Under the pieces are notes generated by a model. The model was given only the letters and a program-made list of their open reading frames with translations. It searched no databases and had not been told where the DNA came from. 28,242 nucleotides of DNA from the IMG/VR virus record IMGVR_UViG_3300050821_004850, positions 1-28,242 of that record; one strand, 5' to 3'. The stretch's first letter is position 1; every line of letters begins with the position of its first letter. The translations under genes were made by a program, and so were the position numbers. Source of the DNA: a virus. Positions 13,869 through 21,405 of this stretch are shown piece after piece.

Positions 13869-16800
13869 TGCATCGTTGCGCCACGTTGCGCGGCCGTCTG
13901 CGCGGCCTGCGGCAACCCTGATTTGACTTCGTTCGCCAAGAAATCCTTGAACATCACCGCCTTGCCGAGTACGCGCGCATTCATGTAGCCCTGCACGAGC
14001 TTGTACAGGCGTTGACCGCCGACAAGCGCGCTGATCATGCCCACCGTAGGTACGCCGTGCAGATTGGCCGCGACTTCGCCGGCAATCACTGGCCCCATCA
14101 GCGCCGCCTCCGACTTCCAATCGCCTTTGGCGCCGGCTTTCATCGCGTTGAACGCACGAAGCGCGGACGGATCGCCCTTGGCAAACTCGGTAAAATTCTT
14201 TTGCAGTTCGCGCGCGGCCGGCGTATTGCCCTGCGCCAGCACGCTCTGCATCTTGCCGTAATTCATGCCCTGCGTAGCATTCATGACTTTGGCGTACCGC
14301 TGATCGAGGTTTTGCAGATTTTCAATGATCTTCGCGCCGCGTTCCGGCCCGAACACGTACGCCGCAGCCGCCTTTTGTTGATTGCGTACGCCCTGAAACA
14401 ACCCGTCCATGGCATCCGCGCTCGGTTTATCCGCATTTTGCAGGAACGAAAGACGCTTCTGGATCAGCTCCGAACCCGCGTCTTGAAGCTGCTTCCACTT
14501 CTCGCCCCAATCCTTTGCTGGCGCCTTAACCAGCATTTCGGCGTGCTCGGCCTCGGGGCGGAACTGCTCAGGTACCTTGCCCGTAGGATTGTCAGCCGTA
14601 CGCAACTGCGCCGTAGGACCGTCCGGGATGGCCTGGTTAGGCTTCACCGCTCCGACACCGGTATCGGCGACCTGCGTACGCAAATCGTTATAGCCCGCCG
14701 ATACTGCGCGCCTCTCGGAAGCCGCGCCTTTCATCACCTGCGCTTCGCCCGATGGCACGCCAGCCTTGGCTTGCTCGTACGCGTGCACCATATCGTCAGG
14801 GTTCTGGCCGTGATCCTTGATCGCCGCAGTAGCGTCATCGGCTGCTTGCTTTGCAGCCTCATACTTCGGATTGGCGCCGGCATCACCCGGTAACTTTGGC
14901 GGCTCGCTTGCCATCGTCGCGCGCGCCTCCGCCAGCTTACCCGCACTCGCCGACAGATCGGCTTGTGCGCCCGTCGTGTAGCGAGACAACGCCTTGTAGG
15001 CCGCCGAGCCGCCCATTGACACGAAACGACCAAGCGCCTCGCCCCCAAGCGCGTAGCCGGCGCCTTCGGCCGCCGAGCCCGCGATGTCCGATGCATCGCC
15101 GCCTTGCAACGCCGTCGCGCCCGCGTTCACGGCTGCCACGCCCCCGACGCGCGCCGCAGCGCCGAGCACAGGGCTAGCTTCCGGCGCGATGCCCAGCACG
15201 GCGCCGAGCGCGGCCTGCTTCGTGATCTTCGCCGGATCTTGCTCGCGGCCTTGCATGTAGTCCTTGAATGCCTGACCAGCCGCTCCGCCGGCTCCGCCGC
15301 CCGCCATTCCACCAAAGGGACCGCCCGCAAGCATCCCGCCCAGCGTTCCCGCTGTGCTCGCGATTGCGGGCGCGTTGCTGACGACAGGCCCCGCGGCGCG
15401 TTCCGCTGGCGTCGCAACGTGGTCCCCCGCGGGCGTGGTGCGGCCGGTCCACGGCGCGGCCCCGACATCAGGCAGTGTTGCTGTCCTATCTGGCGCCGAC
15501 GAGCTCGGAGCGCCTTTACCCATTTCCGCCTGATATCGCTGCAGCACCGTCGCCGCAGTCGGCCGCCCCTTGAAAAACATCGGATTATTGCGCGCCGCTG
15601 CTTCGCCCACGATCGAGCGCGCATCAGCGTTCGGATCTGCATGCAACAACGCAGCCGCCCCCGTGGCACCGAGATTATGCGCCACGTAGAGATTGGCATC
15701 GTTGACGGGCAGCCCCGCGCTTTGCAGCGATGCAGCATTGGCGGCCGTGAATTTCTCCATCGCCTGCGTTTGCTGCTGCGGCGTGGCATCCTTTGCGCGT
15801 GCCGGCGCGCCTGGCGGCTTATTGGCTGCCCACGTGCTGTCAATCATCTGAAACGCGCCGGATGCGCTGGAGCCCGGCGTCGTGGCAGTCCACGGGTTCT
15901 TACTGCCGCCGCTCTCGATCCGCTGGGTGCTCGTCAGATAAGCCGGTGTTACGCCTGGGGGCGGCGTGAAGCTGACCGGCTGCCCGGCGATCGTAACCGG
16001 CGCGGGAGGCGAGCCCCCGCCTGCCGGACCGGAACCCGCTGGGGAGGTAGAGGCCGGGCCTGCAGGCGGAGTGCCCTGGGATGGCACGCCCGGCGCGATG
16101 CTAGCTTGCTGTACAGGCGTTTGCAAGGGCTGCGCACCCGGCAATTGCGCGGTCGTCGCTGTCCCCGGCGGTACGTTGGTTGCGCCGGCACCAGGGCGTT
16201 GAGCGCCGAGCTGCAGCACGCCGTCGCCGCCACCAATTGCCTGATGATTTGGCATCATGCGCGTAACTTGGGCGTCGTGGCCGCGCTCGATTGCGTCGTC
16301 AATCTCGCCGTTCTCGCCTTTGCCGTAGCCAAATACGCTGGCGTCAAAGCCCAGCGCTCCAGCCCGTTCCGCGGTGCGGCCGATGCGACTGCCCACCGTC
16401 TGATCGTTGTAGGCTTTGAGCGTGTCGAGTACCTGGCGTTGCTGGTTTTGCGTCAACTGCGTTAAATACGGCTTGACTTTCTCCGGATCTGCGCCGCCGG
16501 ACAGTGCATTGATGCCGCCCGCGTAGTTCGCGGCGATGGTATCCAGTAAACTTTGCGTGTACGCGCGTTTTCCGCTCTCGATCTTCAACAGTCCTGCGGT
16601 AGCGCCGCCACCGCCACCGCGCAACATGGATGCAAGCCCCTCGGCGATGCCTTGCTGTACATTCGGATTGGTATTCAACGGGTTTTTGGCGTCGGGCGGG
16701 ATTGGGTTGCCCTTGCTATCCGTCGTAGCGAGCTGGTACGTGCGCGCAAAAGCGCGGTTTTTCTCGATTTCCGGCTTGGTCACCTCAACGGCAGCTTCGT

Positions 16801-17833
16801 CGCGCATCGCTTTGCGCTGCTCATCCGTGCCGAGCGTGAAATCCTGCCCCAATTTACGCGGGTCAGCCATGCCGTTGACGACAAGCCCGCGCGTGCCCGA
16901 TGCGCCGTTACGCGACCATGTGCCGTTCGTGACTTGATCGCCGTAGGCCGTCGTTACGCGGCCTTTGTACGTGTTGGCCTCCTTCTCTTCCATTGGCTGG
17001 TAAGTATTGCGGTCCTCCAACTTTTGCCGCAGCGTATCGATGCCGATGCGCGCTTCGCGCAGTGCCTGGCCTTCGCGTGCCTTGGCCGCGTTGAACTGAT
17101 TGAAATCATCGGGCACCTTCATGCCCATGCCTTCGAGTTGCGATAGCGTACCATCCTGGCGCAGCGACTTGATTGCGGCCGTGTACTCGCCCTGGTTCGT
17201 CATATTCGACAACTTATCGAAAGCGAATTGCGCGTTCGTCAGGTGGCCGGCCGCGGCCTCGTGCACCTGATCTTGAATGGCTTCGGCCGATTTTGGATCG
17301 ACGGCTTGCAGGCCCTTGAACACTTGCAGGTTGCCCTGCAGCGCCTTGGACTGCGCCACCGCAACGCGATCAGCCTGCGTCGCTTCGTCCGGCACCTCGC
17401 CGGGATCTAGTCCCAGCGTCGCAGCCTGCGTGCGGTTGGCCTGCATGTCCGCTTTTTGCTGCCGGATCTTCTGCAATTGCTCGGTTGCCGCCGGCACGAA
17501 GTTGCGCGCGGCCTGCACGCCCTCGGGGTTGAAAAATTGCAGGATGGGATTGCTCGCTACGGCGTTGGCGCGCGCGACGCGCTGCTGCAGCAGATCAGCC
17601 GTTTGATCGAGCGCTGACGCTTGCGGGTCCGGCGGCTTATAGTTGGCCCCGCCAAAGCCCGCGCCGATACCGGACCCGAAGATGCCGCCTTGAGGGGCGG
17701 AAGGTGCCGGCTGCGGTGCAGGTGCGTCAGGAACAGCCGGCGGGGGCGCCAAACTCAATGCGCTTCCGAAGTCCGTATTGCCGCCGGCCATCGTTCCAGG
17801 GGGCGTGCTACCGCCGAATGCGCTGTCATCCAT
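13865..17833 (-). CDS. Very large virion protein with lytic transglycosylase domain
   Basis: A 1322-residue protein, with AGGAG eight bases before the ATG. In order: a Pro/Gly-rich N-terminus (1-70), a long helical region with many Gln/Lys/Ala residues (about 75-540), a Pro-rich linker (about 545-625), then a soluble lytic transglycosylase-like domain at about 628-770. The signature is TSTQRIESGGSKNPW with E640 as the catalytic glutamate, GAFQMIDSTW, and YVAHNLGATGAAALLH. A Gly/Ala-rich hydrophobic segment (about 820-945) could insert in a membrane, and the last ~350 residues are helical and charged. Internal virion proteins of podoviruses such as T7 gp16 combine a wall-cutting domain with large helical regions that help DNA enter the cell. 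I infer a similar ejection role for this protein. Tape-measure protein with a lysozyme domain is the main alternative. Confidence 0.82.
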   Translation of the reverse strand: MDDSAFGGSTPPGTMAGGNTDFGSALSLAPPPAVPDAPAPQPAPSAPQGGIFGSGIGAGFGGANYKPPDPQASALDQTADLLQQRVARANAVASNPILQFFNPEGVQAARNFVPAATEQLQKIRQQKADMQANRTQAATLGLDPGEVPDEATQADRVAVAQSKALQGNLQVFKGLQAVDPKSAEAIQDQVHEAAAGHLTNAQFAFDKLSNMTNQGEYTAAIKSLRQDGTLSQLEGMGMKVPDDFNQFNAAKAREGQALREARIGIDTLRQKLEDRNTYQPMEEKEANTYKGRVTTAYGDQVTNGTWSRNGASGTRGLVVNGMADPRKLGQDFTLGTDEQRKAMRDEAAVEVTKPEIEKNRAFARTYQLATTDSKGNPIPPDAKNPLNTNPNVQQGIAEGLASMLRGGGGGATAGLLKIESGKRAYTQSLLDTIAANYAGGINALSGGADPEKVKPYLTQLTQNQQRQVLDTLKAYNDQTVGSRIGRTAERAGALGFDASVFGYGKGENGEIDDAIERGHDAQVTRMMPNHQAIGGGDGVLQLGAQRPGAGATNVPPGTATTAQLPGAQPLQTPVQQASIAPGVPSQGTPPAGPASTSPAGSGPAGGGSPPAPVTIAGQPVSFTPPPGVTPAYLTSTQRIESGGSKNPWTATTPGSSASGAFQMIDSTWAANKPPGAPARAKDATPQQQTQAMEKFTAANAASLQSAGLPVNDANLYVAHNLGATGAAALLHADPNADARSIVGEAAARNNPMFFKGRPTAATVLQRYQAEMGKGAPSSSAPDRTATLPDVGAAPWTGRTTPAGDHVATPAERAAGPVVSNAPAIASTAGTLGGMLAGGPFGGMAGGGAGGAAGQAFKDYMQGREQDPAKITKQAALGAVLGIAPEASPVLGAAARVGGVAAVNAGATALQGGDASDIAGSAAEGAGYALGGEALGRFVSMGGSAAYKALSRYTTGAQADLSASAGKLAEARATMASEPPKLPGDAGANPKYEAAKQAADDATAAIKDHGQNPDDMVHAYEQAKAGVPSGEAQVMKGAASERRAVSAGYNDLRTQVADTGVGAVKPNQAIPDGPTAQLRTADNPTGKVPEQFRPEAEHAEMLVKAPAKDWGEKWKQLQDAGSELIQKRLSFLQNADKPSADAMDGLFQGVRNQQKAAAAYVFGPERGAKIIENLQNLDQRYAKVMNATQGMNYGKMQSVLAQGNTPAARELQKNFTEFAKGDPSALRAFNAMKAGAKGDWKSEAALMGPVIAGEVAANLHGVPTVGMISALVGGQRLYKLVQGYMNARVLGKAVMFKDFLANEVKSGLPQAAQTAAQRGATMQ

Positions 17834-17884
17834 AATGCCGGCTCCTATTCGGAACCGAGGTTAGCACGTCAGACGGCAACTTGG

Positions 17885-17992
17885 CTAGGTAGGCTGCGGC
17901 GCCACGCCAGTAACGAGCAGGATGACGGCGATAATCACAACGACCGCCAATCCTGCCCAGATCGCGTAATCTCGTTTTTGATCAGGCGTCAT
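17885..17992 (-). CDS. 35-residue single-span membrane peptide
   Basis: MTPDQKRDYAIWAGL followed by a long hydrophobic run (AVVVIIAVILLVTGVA) and PQPT. It is predicted to be a single-pass membrane peptide. It lies three bases after the stop of the 59-residue membrane protein gene. No family recognised. It could be a small regulator or lysis-timing peptide, but position gives no proof. Confidence 0.55.
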   Translation of the reverse strand: MTPDQKRDYAIWAGLAVVVIIAVILLVTGVAPQPT

Positions 17993-17995
17993 GGC

Positions 17996-18175
17996 TCAGC
18001 GCCCACCTTGCAGAATAAAGCCGAAGTCGTGCCACCCGAGCAAGAACAGCAAAAACCATAAAAATATGCTGGTCAAATACGGGCCGCGCGTACCGCCCCA
18101 ACCCCACCAGCCGACGCCCGCGTACGCAAGCAACCACATGATCATGAGGATCCAAAATAGCAGGCCGATCGGCAT
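17996..18175 (-). CDS. Small membrane protein with two hydrophobic segments
   Basis: A 59-residue protein starting MPIGLLFWILMIMWLLAYAG, with GGAGGA seven bases before the ATG, so this start is preferred over an upstream frame of 32 extra residues. Two hydrophobic stretches (residues about 4-20 and 33-48) flank a Trp/Gly-rich turn (GWWGWGG). Such short Trp-rich two-span proteins occur in many phage genomes without known function. It lies 50 bases from the stop of the preceding gene at 18229. Confidence 0.68.
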   Translation of the reverse strand: MPIGLLFWILMIMWLLAYAGVGWWGWGGTRGPYLTSIFLWFLLFLLGWHDFGFILQGGR

Positions 18176-18228
18176 GGCGCAGTCCTCCAATGAACCACGG
18201 TAAACGCTGGGGTAAGACAAAGGTTCCG

Positions 18229-18453
18229 CTAACCGAGCAAGAGAGCACGCAGCTCGCGCCGGTATCGCCACAACCGCTTTGGAATGCGTAGCGGAATAAC
18301 TGGCATCTTCCCTAGCAGCAACGCACCGTTTCGGTACGCCTTGGCACGTTCATGCTTGAACTGCCTGCGCCACCGTTGACAGAAATTCACAGCACGGCCA
18401 CGCATCTTGGGTTGCTTGTGCGCCATCCGTCGCTGTCGTGTTGCTGGTGTCAT
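18229..18453 (-). CDS. Small, very basic hypothetical protein
   Basis: A 74-residue protein that starts MTPATRQRRMAHKQPKMRGR at the ATG overlapping the previous gene's TGA (ATGA). It contains roughly 20 Arg/Lys residues, with CQRWRRQFKHERAKAYRNG and a RIPKRLWRYRRELRALLL tail. A nucleic-acid-binding role is plausible from the charge. An upstream open frame to 18513 is less likely because it would overlap that neighbour fully. Confidence 0.6.
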   Translation of the reverse strand: MTPATRQRRMAHKQPKMRGRAVNFCQRWRRQFKHERAKAYRNGALLLGKMPVIPLRIPKRLWRYRRELRALLLG

Positions 18454-18578
18454 TTGCTGATGCGACCGATTGCGAAGCCAAGCACGCCCACTCCGAACAA
18501 GAAGAAACCGCAAGCCAGCAAATCGAGAGCGGTATCTAGCCGCTCGAAGGCCAGCATGCCGCCGCCGAAATCGTTCAC
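18450..18578 (-). CDS. 42-residue membrane peptide
   Basis: Starts at a GTG that overlaps the upstream TGA (GTGA) and ends in a TGA overlapping the next ATG (ATGA). The sequence opens MNDFGGGMLAFERLDTAL and then has one hydrophobic stretch (LLACGFFLFGVGVLGFAIG) followed by RISK. Its position in a chain of overlapped small genes and its coherent single-span character support it being real. Function unknown. Confidence 0.55.
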   Translation of the reverse strand: MNDFGGGMLAFERLDTALDLLACGFFLFGVGVLGFAIGRISK

Positions 18579-18787
18579 GGCTCTTCCTTCGAGCAGCGCT
18601 TGATCCAGTCCGATCGCGCGGGCTCGTTGGCCGGTGCCAGCTTGATGCAGTCCCGCGCGAAGTCGGCGCGCGTGTACGGCTGCTGTTGGGGCGCAGGGTC
18701 GGCGATGCGACCCATTCCGCTCATATTTTGCGCAAAGGCCGGCGTGGCGTGCGTCAAGATCAGGGCAAAGGCAACGGCGTAGCGCAT
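18575..18787 (-). CDS. Small exported protein
   Basis: A 70-residue protein with a clear signal peptide (MRYAVAFALILTHATPAFA, then Q20) and AGGAG seven bases before the ATG. The mature part is polar, begins QNMSGMGRIADPAPQQQ, and has a CIKLAPANEPARSDWIKRC segment that could form a disulfide. I cannot name a family. It is one of five proteins in the window with an A|Q signal cleavage site. Periplasmic action, for example in superinfection exclusion, is possible but unproved. Confidence 0.65.
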   Translation of the reverse strand: MRYAVAFALILTHATPAFAQNMSGMGRIADPAPQQQPYTRADFARDCIKLAPANEPARSDWIKRCSKEEP

Positions 18788-18811
18788 GCGAGGGCTCCTA
18801 AGTTCATGAGT

Positions 18812-18830
18812 GGCCGGGCTTTCCCCGGCC
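18812..18830 (-). repeat. GC-rich hairpin between small genes
   Basis: A perfect inverted repeat, GGCCGGG and CCCGGCC around a GAAAG loop when read on the minus strand. It lies in the 48-base gap between the stop of the 50-residue gene at 18836 and the ATG at 18787. No run of T follows on either strand, so it is not a standard intrinsic terminator. It may influence translation or mRNA processing. Confidence 0.5.
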
Positions 18831-18835
18831 TGGTC

Positions 18836-18988
18836 TCATGTTGGTTTCTCCGTCAAGGCTTCTCGTACTGCTTCAAGCGTCGTATCATAGCTGTCATACG
18901 CTGCCGGCGCGGGTTCGTCAATAGTGCGTTCGTGGTGCTGGTGCGCCCGGCGGCGTGCGCGCAAGTCTTTTGACGATAAGGCGATCAT
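18836..18988 (-). CDS. 50-residue hypothetical protein
   Basis: A small polar protein starting MIALSSKDLRARRRAHQHH and continuing ERTIDEPAPAAYDSYDTTLE. Its ATG overlaps the TGA of the upstream gene (ATGA), which supports translation. No family or motif is recognised. It is followed by a hairpin and then the exported protein gene. Confidence 0.5.
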   Translation of the reverse strand: MIALSSKDLRARRRAHQHHERTIDEPAPAAYDSYDTTLEAVREALTEKPT

Positions 18989-19221
18989 ATCGTCCACTCA
19001 GGACGCTGGTAATGCAAATAAGCAGTTACAGGATCAACACGCCTTCCCATTTTCACACGCACAACAGGCTTGAAGTCCTCAATGCGACGCTTCCATCGCT
19101 CGGCGTACCCAGCAAGACGTAAAGTAGCACCGTCCTCACTGATGAAAGTTACTACGTGATCAACTAGCCCGCCCTTGGCATAGCGTACACGCGCCCCCGG
19201 AACGATGTACGGATTAGTCAT
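18985..19221 (-). CDS. Small beta-rich hypothetical protein
   Basis: A 78-residue protein with MTNPYIVPGARVRYAKGG, VVTFISEDGATLRL, KPVVRVKMGRRVDPVTAYL and a short aromatic end (HYQRPEWTI). The alternating pattern suggests a small SH3-like beta-barrel such as those with GxxVRY starts, which often bind nucleic acid; that is by resemblance only. Its ATG follows a GGGGTGA box six bases upstream; its stop overlaps the next ATG. Confidence 0.6.
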   Translation of the reverse strand: MTNPYIVPGARVRYAKGGLVDHVVTFISEDGATLRLAGYAERWKRRIEDFKPVVRVKMGRRVDPVTAYLHYQRPEWTI

Positions 19222-19227
19222 GGCTAA

Positions 19228-19407
19228 TCACCCCGTCTCCCGTTTCGATCTCTTCAGGCACTCAATAACCCGTAAAACCGAATTGTACGCCTGCTGGATT
19301 TCAAGCCCCGCGGTCTCGTCCGCAGTCAAATCAAGCTGACCTAAGAACCATCTGGTGCGCTCTAATTCTACTATCACAAATTCTTGTTTCGGGTTGATAA
19401 CGCTCAT
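19228..19407 (-). CDS. 59-residue helical hypothetical protein
   Basis: Starts at the ATG overlapping the TGA of the 66-residue gene (ATGA), with GGAG eight bases upstream. A longer frame extends to 19500 but lacks support. The sequence (MSVINPKQEFVIVELERTRW, GLEIQQAYNSVLRVIECLKR) is a short strand followed by two charged helices. No family recognised. Confidence 0.57.
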   Translation of the reverse strand: MSVINPKQEFVIVELERTRWFLGQLDLTADETAGLEIQQAYNSVLRVIECLKRSKRETG

Positions 19408-19604
19408 AGCCCAGGCTCCGTGCTCTTGCTCCAGTGCATCCAGGCCGTCGAGTTGACGCTGTAGAAGAAACGCTGCGGCGAGCCGTTCCACGTGATCCAC
19501 ACGCCCTGCGGCGTGGTTTCGACGACATCGGCAATCGAGCCTGGCGCCATAGGGTTCTCAACAGTATCGCCGGCTTTGAGCGCGGCAAACTCTTTGATGT
19601 TCAT
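19404..19604 (-). CDS. Small protein with MNIKEFAA start, copy B
   Basis: A 66-residue protein whose first eight residues (MNIKEFAA) are identical to those of the gene immediately upstream although the codons differ. The remainder (LKAGDTVENPMAPGS, VVETTPQGVWITWNGSPQRF) looks like a small beta-barrel. GAGG six bases before the ATG is a fair ribosome binding site and the ATG overlaps the previous TGA. No named family. Confidence 0.6.
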   Translation of the reverse strand: MNIKEFAALKAGDTVENPMAPGSIADVVETTPQGVWITWNGSPQRFFYSVNSTAWMHWSKSTEPGL

Positions 19605-19816
19605 AATCCGCCTCTAGGAACTGAAAAAGTAATTGTGTTGCCTTTGATTTCAAAACCGTCGAGCGCGTGCAGCGAGCCCATAAAACAAATTTCAACACCG
19701 CCGCCGGCTGTCTTCGGACGCCGACTCTGAGTATCCGCTACGCGCGCGGGCATAAAATGCAGCCCCGCGCCAATGCAGGCCGCAGCAGTGATGGCAGCAA
19801 ATTCCTTGATATTCAT
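19601..19816 (-). CDS. Small protein with MNIKEFAA start, copy A
   Basis: A 71-residue protein beginning MNIKEFAAITAAACIGAG. A mildly hydrophobic stretch (ITAAACIGAGLHFM) is followed by a basic linker and a beta-like end (FEIKGNTITFSVPRGGL). AGGTG a few bases before the ATG and overlap with the previous TGA (ATGA) support the start. The shared octapeptide with the following gene suggests either ancestral duplication of the N-terminus or a shared short motif. Confidence 0.58.
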   Translation of the reverse strand: MNIKEFAAITAAACIGAGLHFMPARVADTQSRRPKTAGGGVEICFMGSLHALDGFEIKGNTITFSVPRGGL

Positions 19817-19893
19817 AATTCACCTGCCAATGCCAGCGCAACAAACAGCGCCATGTTGAGAATTACCCACAACTCGAAAAGGTGCCAAATCAC
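19813..19893 (-). CDS. 26-residue membrane peptide
   Basis: A GTG start overlaps the TGA of the previous gene (GTGA) and the TGA overlaps the next ATG (ATGA). The peptide begins MIWHLFELWVILNM and is hydrophobic almost throughout, ending LAGEL. Its size is near the lower limit for a gene. The exact coupling on both sides and full hydrophobic character argue for translation, but homology cannot be judged. Confidence 0.45.
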   Translation of the reverse strand: MIWHLFELWVILNMALFVALALAGEL

Positions 19894-20033
19894 AGCTCGT
19901 CGGCCAGCAAATCAAGAATGCCCAAGATGACACCCACTACCACGATATTACTAGGACTATCTTGGGCGAGCTGCTGCAATCGGCGCCGCAACCGCTCGAT
20001 ACGCTCGCGCTTGGAACGCTGTTGCTCGGTCAT
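19890..20033 (-). CDS. 47-residue protein: basic helix plus hydrophobic tail
   Basis: MTEQQRSKRERIERLRRRLQ followed by QLAQDSPSN, then a hydrophobic segment (IVVVGVILGILDLLADEL). The first half is an Arg-rich amphipathic helix and the second may anchor in a membrane. ATG overlaps the upstream TGA (ATGA). No family recognised. Confidence 0.52.
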   Translation of the reverse strand: MTEQQRSKRERIERLRRRLQQLAQDSPSNIVVVGVILGILDLLADEL

Positions 20034-20197
20034 GACAGGCTCGGATTGAGCATGCATTGCACGGCCCACACGCGATCGAGGGCTACGAGAAACTTCGCCT
20101 CGTACAGCGAAACAAATTTACTGTAGCGACGCGCCCACCTGAGATCACCCTGAGCGCAAAGCAACGCCATACGTGCTTCGAATAAAAGCTGTTCCAT
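20030..20197 (-). CDS. 55-residue hypothetical protein
   Basis: MEQLLFEARMALLCAQGDLR, then RWARRYSKFVSLYEAKFLVAL and a short tail. It is predicted to be helical. The ATG lies two bases after the upstream stop and the stop overlaps the next start. The sequence has a mix of Leu, Arg and aromatic residues normal for a folded small protein, but the family is unknown. Confidence 0.55.
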   Translation of the reverse strand: MEQLLFEARMALLCAQGDLRWARRYSKFVSLYEAKFLVALDRVWAVQCMLNPSLS

Positions 20198-20199
20198 TT

Positions 20200-20517
20200 T
20201 CACTTCCCCTTCTTCGCCGAGCAGCGCAACGTGTACACGTCGCTAACCGTAATGTACGGCGCAATCAGATCTCCATGGCCGGCGTCGCGGAGCTTCTTGA
20301 TGCTGAGGCTTTCGCGCTCGCTGAGCGACATCGTGGCATCGAACAGCGCACCTTCGCGGAACTCGGCGCGGCCGGTTTCCTGCAGCGCCTTCTTAATCGC
20401 GTCAAGTTTGGCTTCGATCGCAGCGGCCTGCGCCTTCAAGGCGCCGTACGCGTCAACCATGTCGCCGATGTTGAACAGCGCGCCGGCTACGATCTCGGTT
20501 GTGGGGATGTGTTGCAT
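20200..20517 (-). CDS. Helical early protein with leader box
   Basis: A 105-residue protein starting MQHIPTTEIVAGALFNIGDM. Residues about 25-50 form a charged helix (ALKAQAAAIEAKLDAIKKAL), followed by a strand-like region (RAEFREGALFDATMSLSERE) and LIAPYITVSDVYTLRCSAKK. This order, with a coiled coil then a small beta region, resembles phage Gp157-type proteins in outline only. The ATG follows GCTGGAGAGC (20530-20521), so it shares the early leader. An ORF start five codons upstream would lie inside that box and is rejected. Confidence 0.65.
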   Translation of the reverse strand: MQHIPTTEIVAGALFNIGDMVDAYGALKAQAAAIEAKLDAIKKALQETGRAEFREGALFDATMSLSERESLSIKKLRDAGHGDLIAPYITVSDVYTLRCSAKKGK

Positions 20518-20520
20518 ATT

Positions 20521-20576
20521 GCTCTCCAGCAAGGTTGTGTGAGATTGTCAGTACAGAAGAAATTAAGAGGTGTCAA
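20521..20576 (-). promoter_or_regulatory. Leader box and candidate promoter of the 20517 gene
   Basis: The box GCTGGAGAGC (20530-20521) sits three bases before the ATG at 20517. A TTGACA (20576-20571) and a weak TACTGA (20553-20548) with a 17-base spacer lie upstream. The -35 box overlaps the end of the preceding gene. The promoter is plausible, not proven. Confidence 0.5.
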
Positions 20577-20776
20577 GCGTGAAATTCAACACCCCTATTT
20601 GTTTCTTGCAGGTGACCCAAACGAGCCAAGCTATCAAGCGTAGTGCCGTCCATCTTATAAATCGAAATCATTTCTGACCGGAACGCGACCCAATCGCACG
20701 GAAATGCGCCCAGCGCTGCATGCAAAGCTTGCAAGGTAACAAAGGTCTTCTTGGTGCTTTCAAGTTGCTTGGTCAT
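20573..20776 (-). CDS. Small early protein starting MTKQ
   Basis: A 67-residue protein, MTKQLESTKKTFVTLQAL, AFPCDWVAFRSEMISIYKM, GTTLDSLARLGHLQET. The central part could be a short winged-helix-like fold, but I do not recognise a family. The leader CGCTGGAGAGCACAAA and the start ATGACCAAGCAAC nearly match those of the divergent gene at 21645, so the two genes share both translational leader and first four residues. Confidence 0.62.
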   Translation of the reverse strand: MTKQLESTKKTFVTLQALHAALGAFPCDWVAFRSEMISIYKMDGTTLDSLARLGHLQETNRGVEFHA

Positions 20777-20781
20777 TTTGT

Positions 20782-20834
20782 GCTCTCCAGCGGTTAACTT
20801 GTATCTTACATAGCACGTCGTACGTACGTGTCAA
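20782..20834 (-). promoter_or_regulatory. Extended -10 promoter with leader box
   Basis: Read on the minus strand: TTGACA (20834-20829), a 16-base spacer, TGC (20815-20813) directly before TATGTA (20812-20807), then 21 bases from the -10 to the GCTGGAGAGC box (20791-20782) and ATG at 20776. The same TGCTATGTA and the same 21-base distance occur at 26609 on the plus strand. Confidence 0.62.
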
Positions 20835-21271
20835 GCCCTCTTTTCAATTTTCTTCGAATAGCGCCAAGCCGTATCCGTGTCCATACGGAGCAACCATGCC
20901 AGCTTGCCGATCTCGTACTTGTCGCAGATTGCGTCCCAATGAGCCACGGCAGCCCGCCCGTTGATCGGCGAAGCAGCGATGGCAATCCGTAGCGCGCTGT
21001 CCGCCGGCTCCCTGGCAGCCGCCAGAACGCGTTCCTTCCGCTTCGTGCGCTCGAAGTCCGTACGAGCTAGCCGCCCGATCATGATCAGGTCGTCGATGAC
21101 GCTCGCAAGCAGCCCGCCACAAAGCTCCGCGAGATCCATCGGCAATCCGGCTTGCCTGCATTGCGTCGTAAGCACAGCCGATTGCAGACGTACGAGCGGC
21201 CTTATCCGCTCAGCGTGCGTGCTGGCCGTCTCTACTGCGACCTGGGGGAGCCGTGTTGCTGGAAGGTTCAT
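20831..21271 (-). CDS. Hypothetical protein with possible C-terminal HTH
   Basis: A 146-residue helical protein. The C-terminal ~30 residues (DKYEIGKLAWLLRMDTDTAW, then RYSKKIEKRA) have the spacing of a helix-turn-helix: a helix, a turn at MDTD, and a basic recognition-like helix. The rest is helical with RTDFERTKRKERVLAAA. It lies beside a palindrome-rich control region and is the first gene of the leftward operon, which suits a local regulator. The ribosome binding site is weak. Family membership is not recognised, so the regulator role is inference. Confidence 0.6.
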   Translation of the reverse strand: MNLPATRLPQVAVETASTHAERIRPLVRLQSAVLTTQCRQAGLPMDLAELCGGLLASVIDDLIMIGRLARTDFERTKRKERVLAAAREPADSALRIAIAASPINGRAAVAHWDAICDKYEIGKLAWLLRMDTDTAWRYSKKIEKRA

Positions 21272-21405
21272 GGTATCCGTTTGGTCCCTAGGTATACATT
21301 AGTAACCTACCCGTCTCCCAAACGTAGCAGGCCTCCACCTTGTCAGGCAAGCCCGAGCGTAGCGCTGTAGGGCGGCCTCTTCTTGAGTGTGAAACACGTG
21401 AGGCC

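Noticed and set aside
13869-14120. Upstream extension of the 85-residue gene
   Set aside because: It lies inside the large virion gene, while the ATGA overlap at 13865-13868 gives a coupled start.
14012-16465. Long plus-strand open frames (293 and 453 codons) opposite the large virion gene
   Set aside because: They lie fully within the 1322-residue minus-strand gene, are Arg-rich as expected of shadows of GC-rich genes, and have no ribosome binding site or family motif.
17834-17884. Late promoter before the large virion gene
   Set aside because: TGCTAAC on the minus strand resembles an extended -10 but no acceptable -35 lies at the right distance, so it is not listed as a feature.
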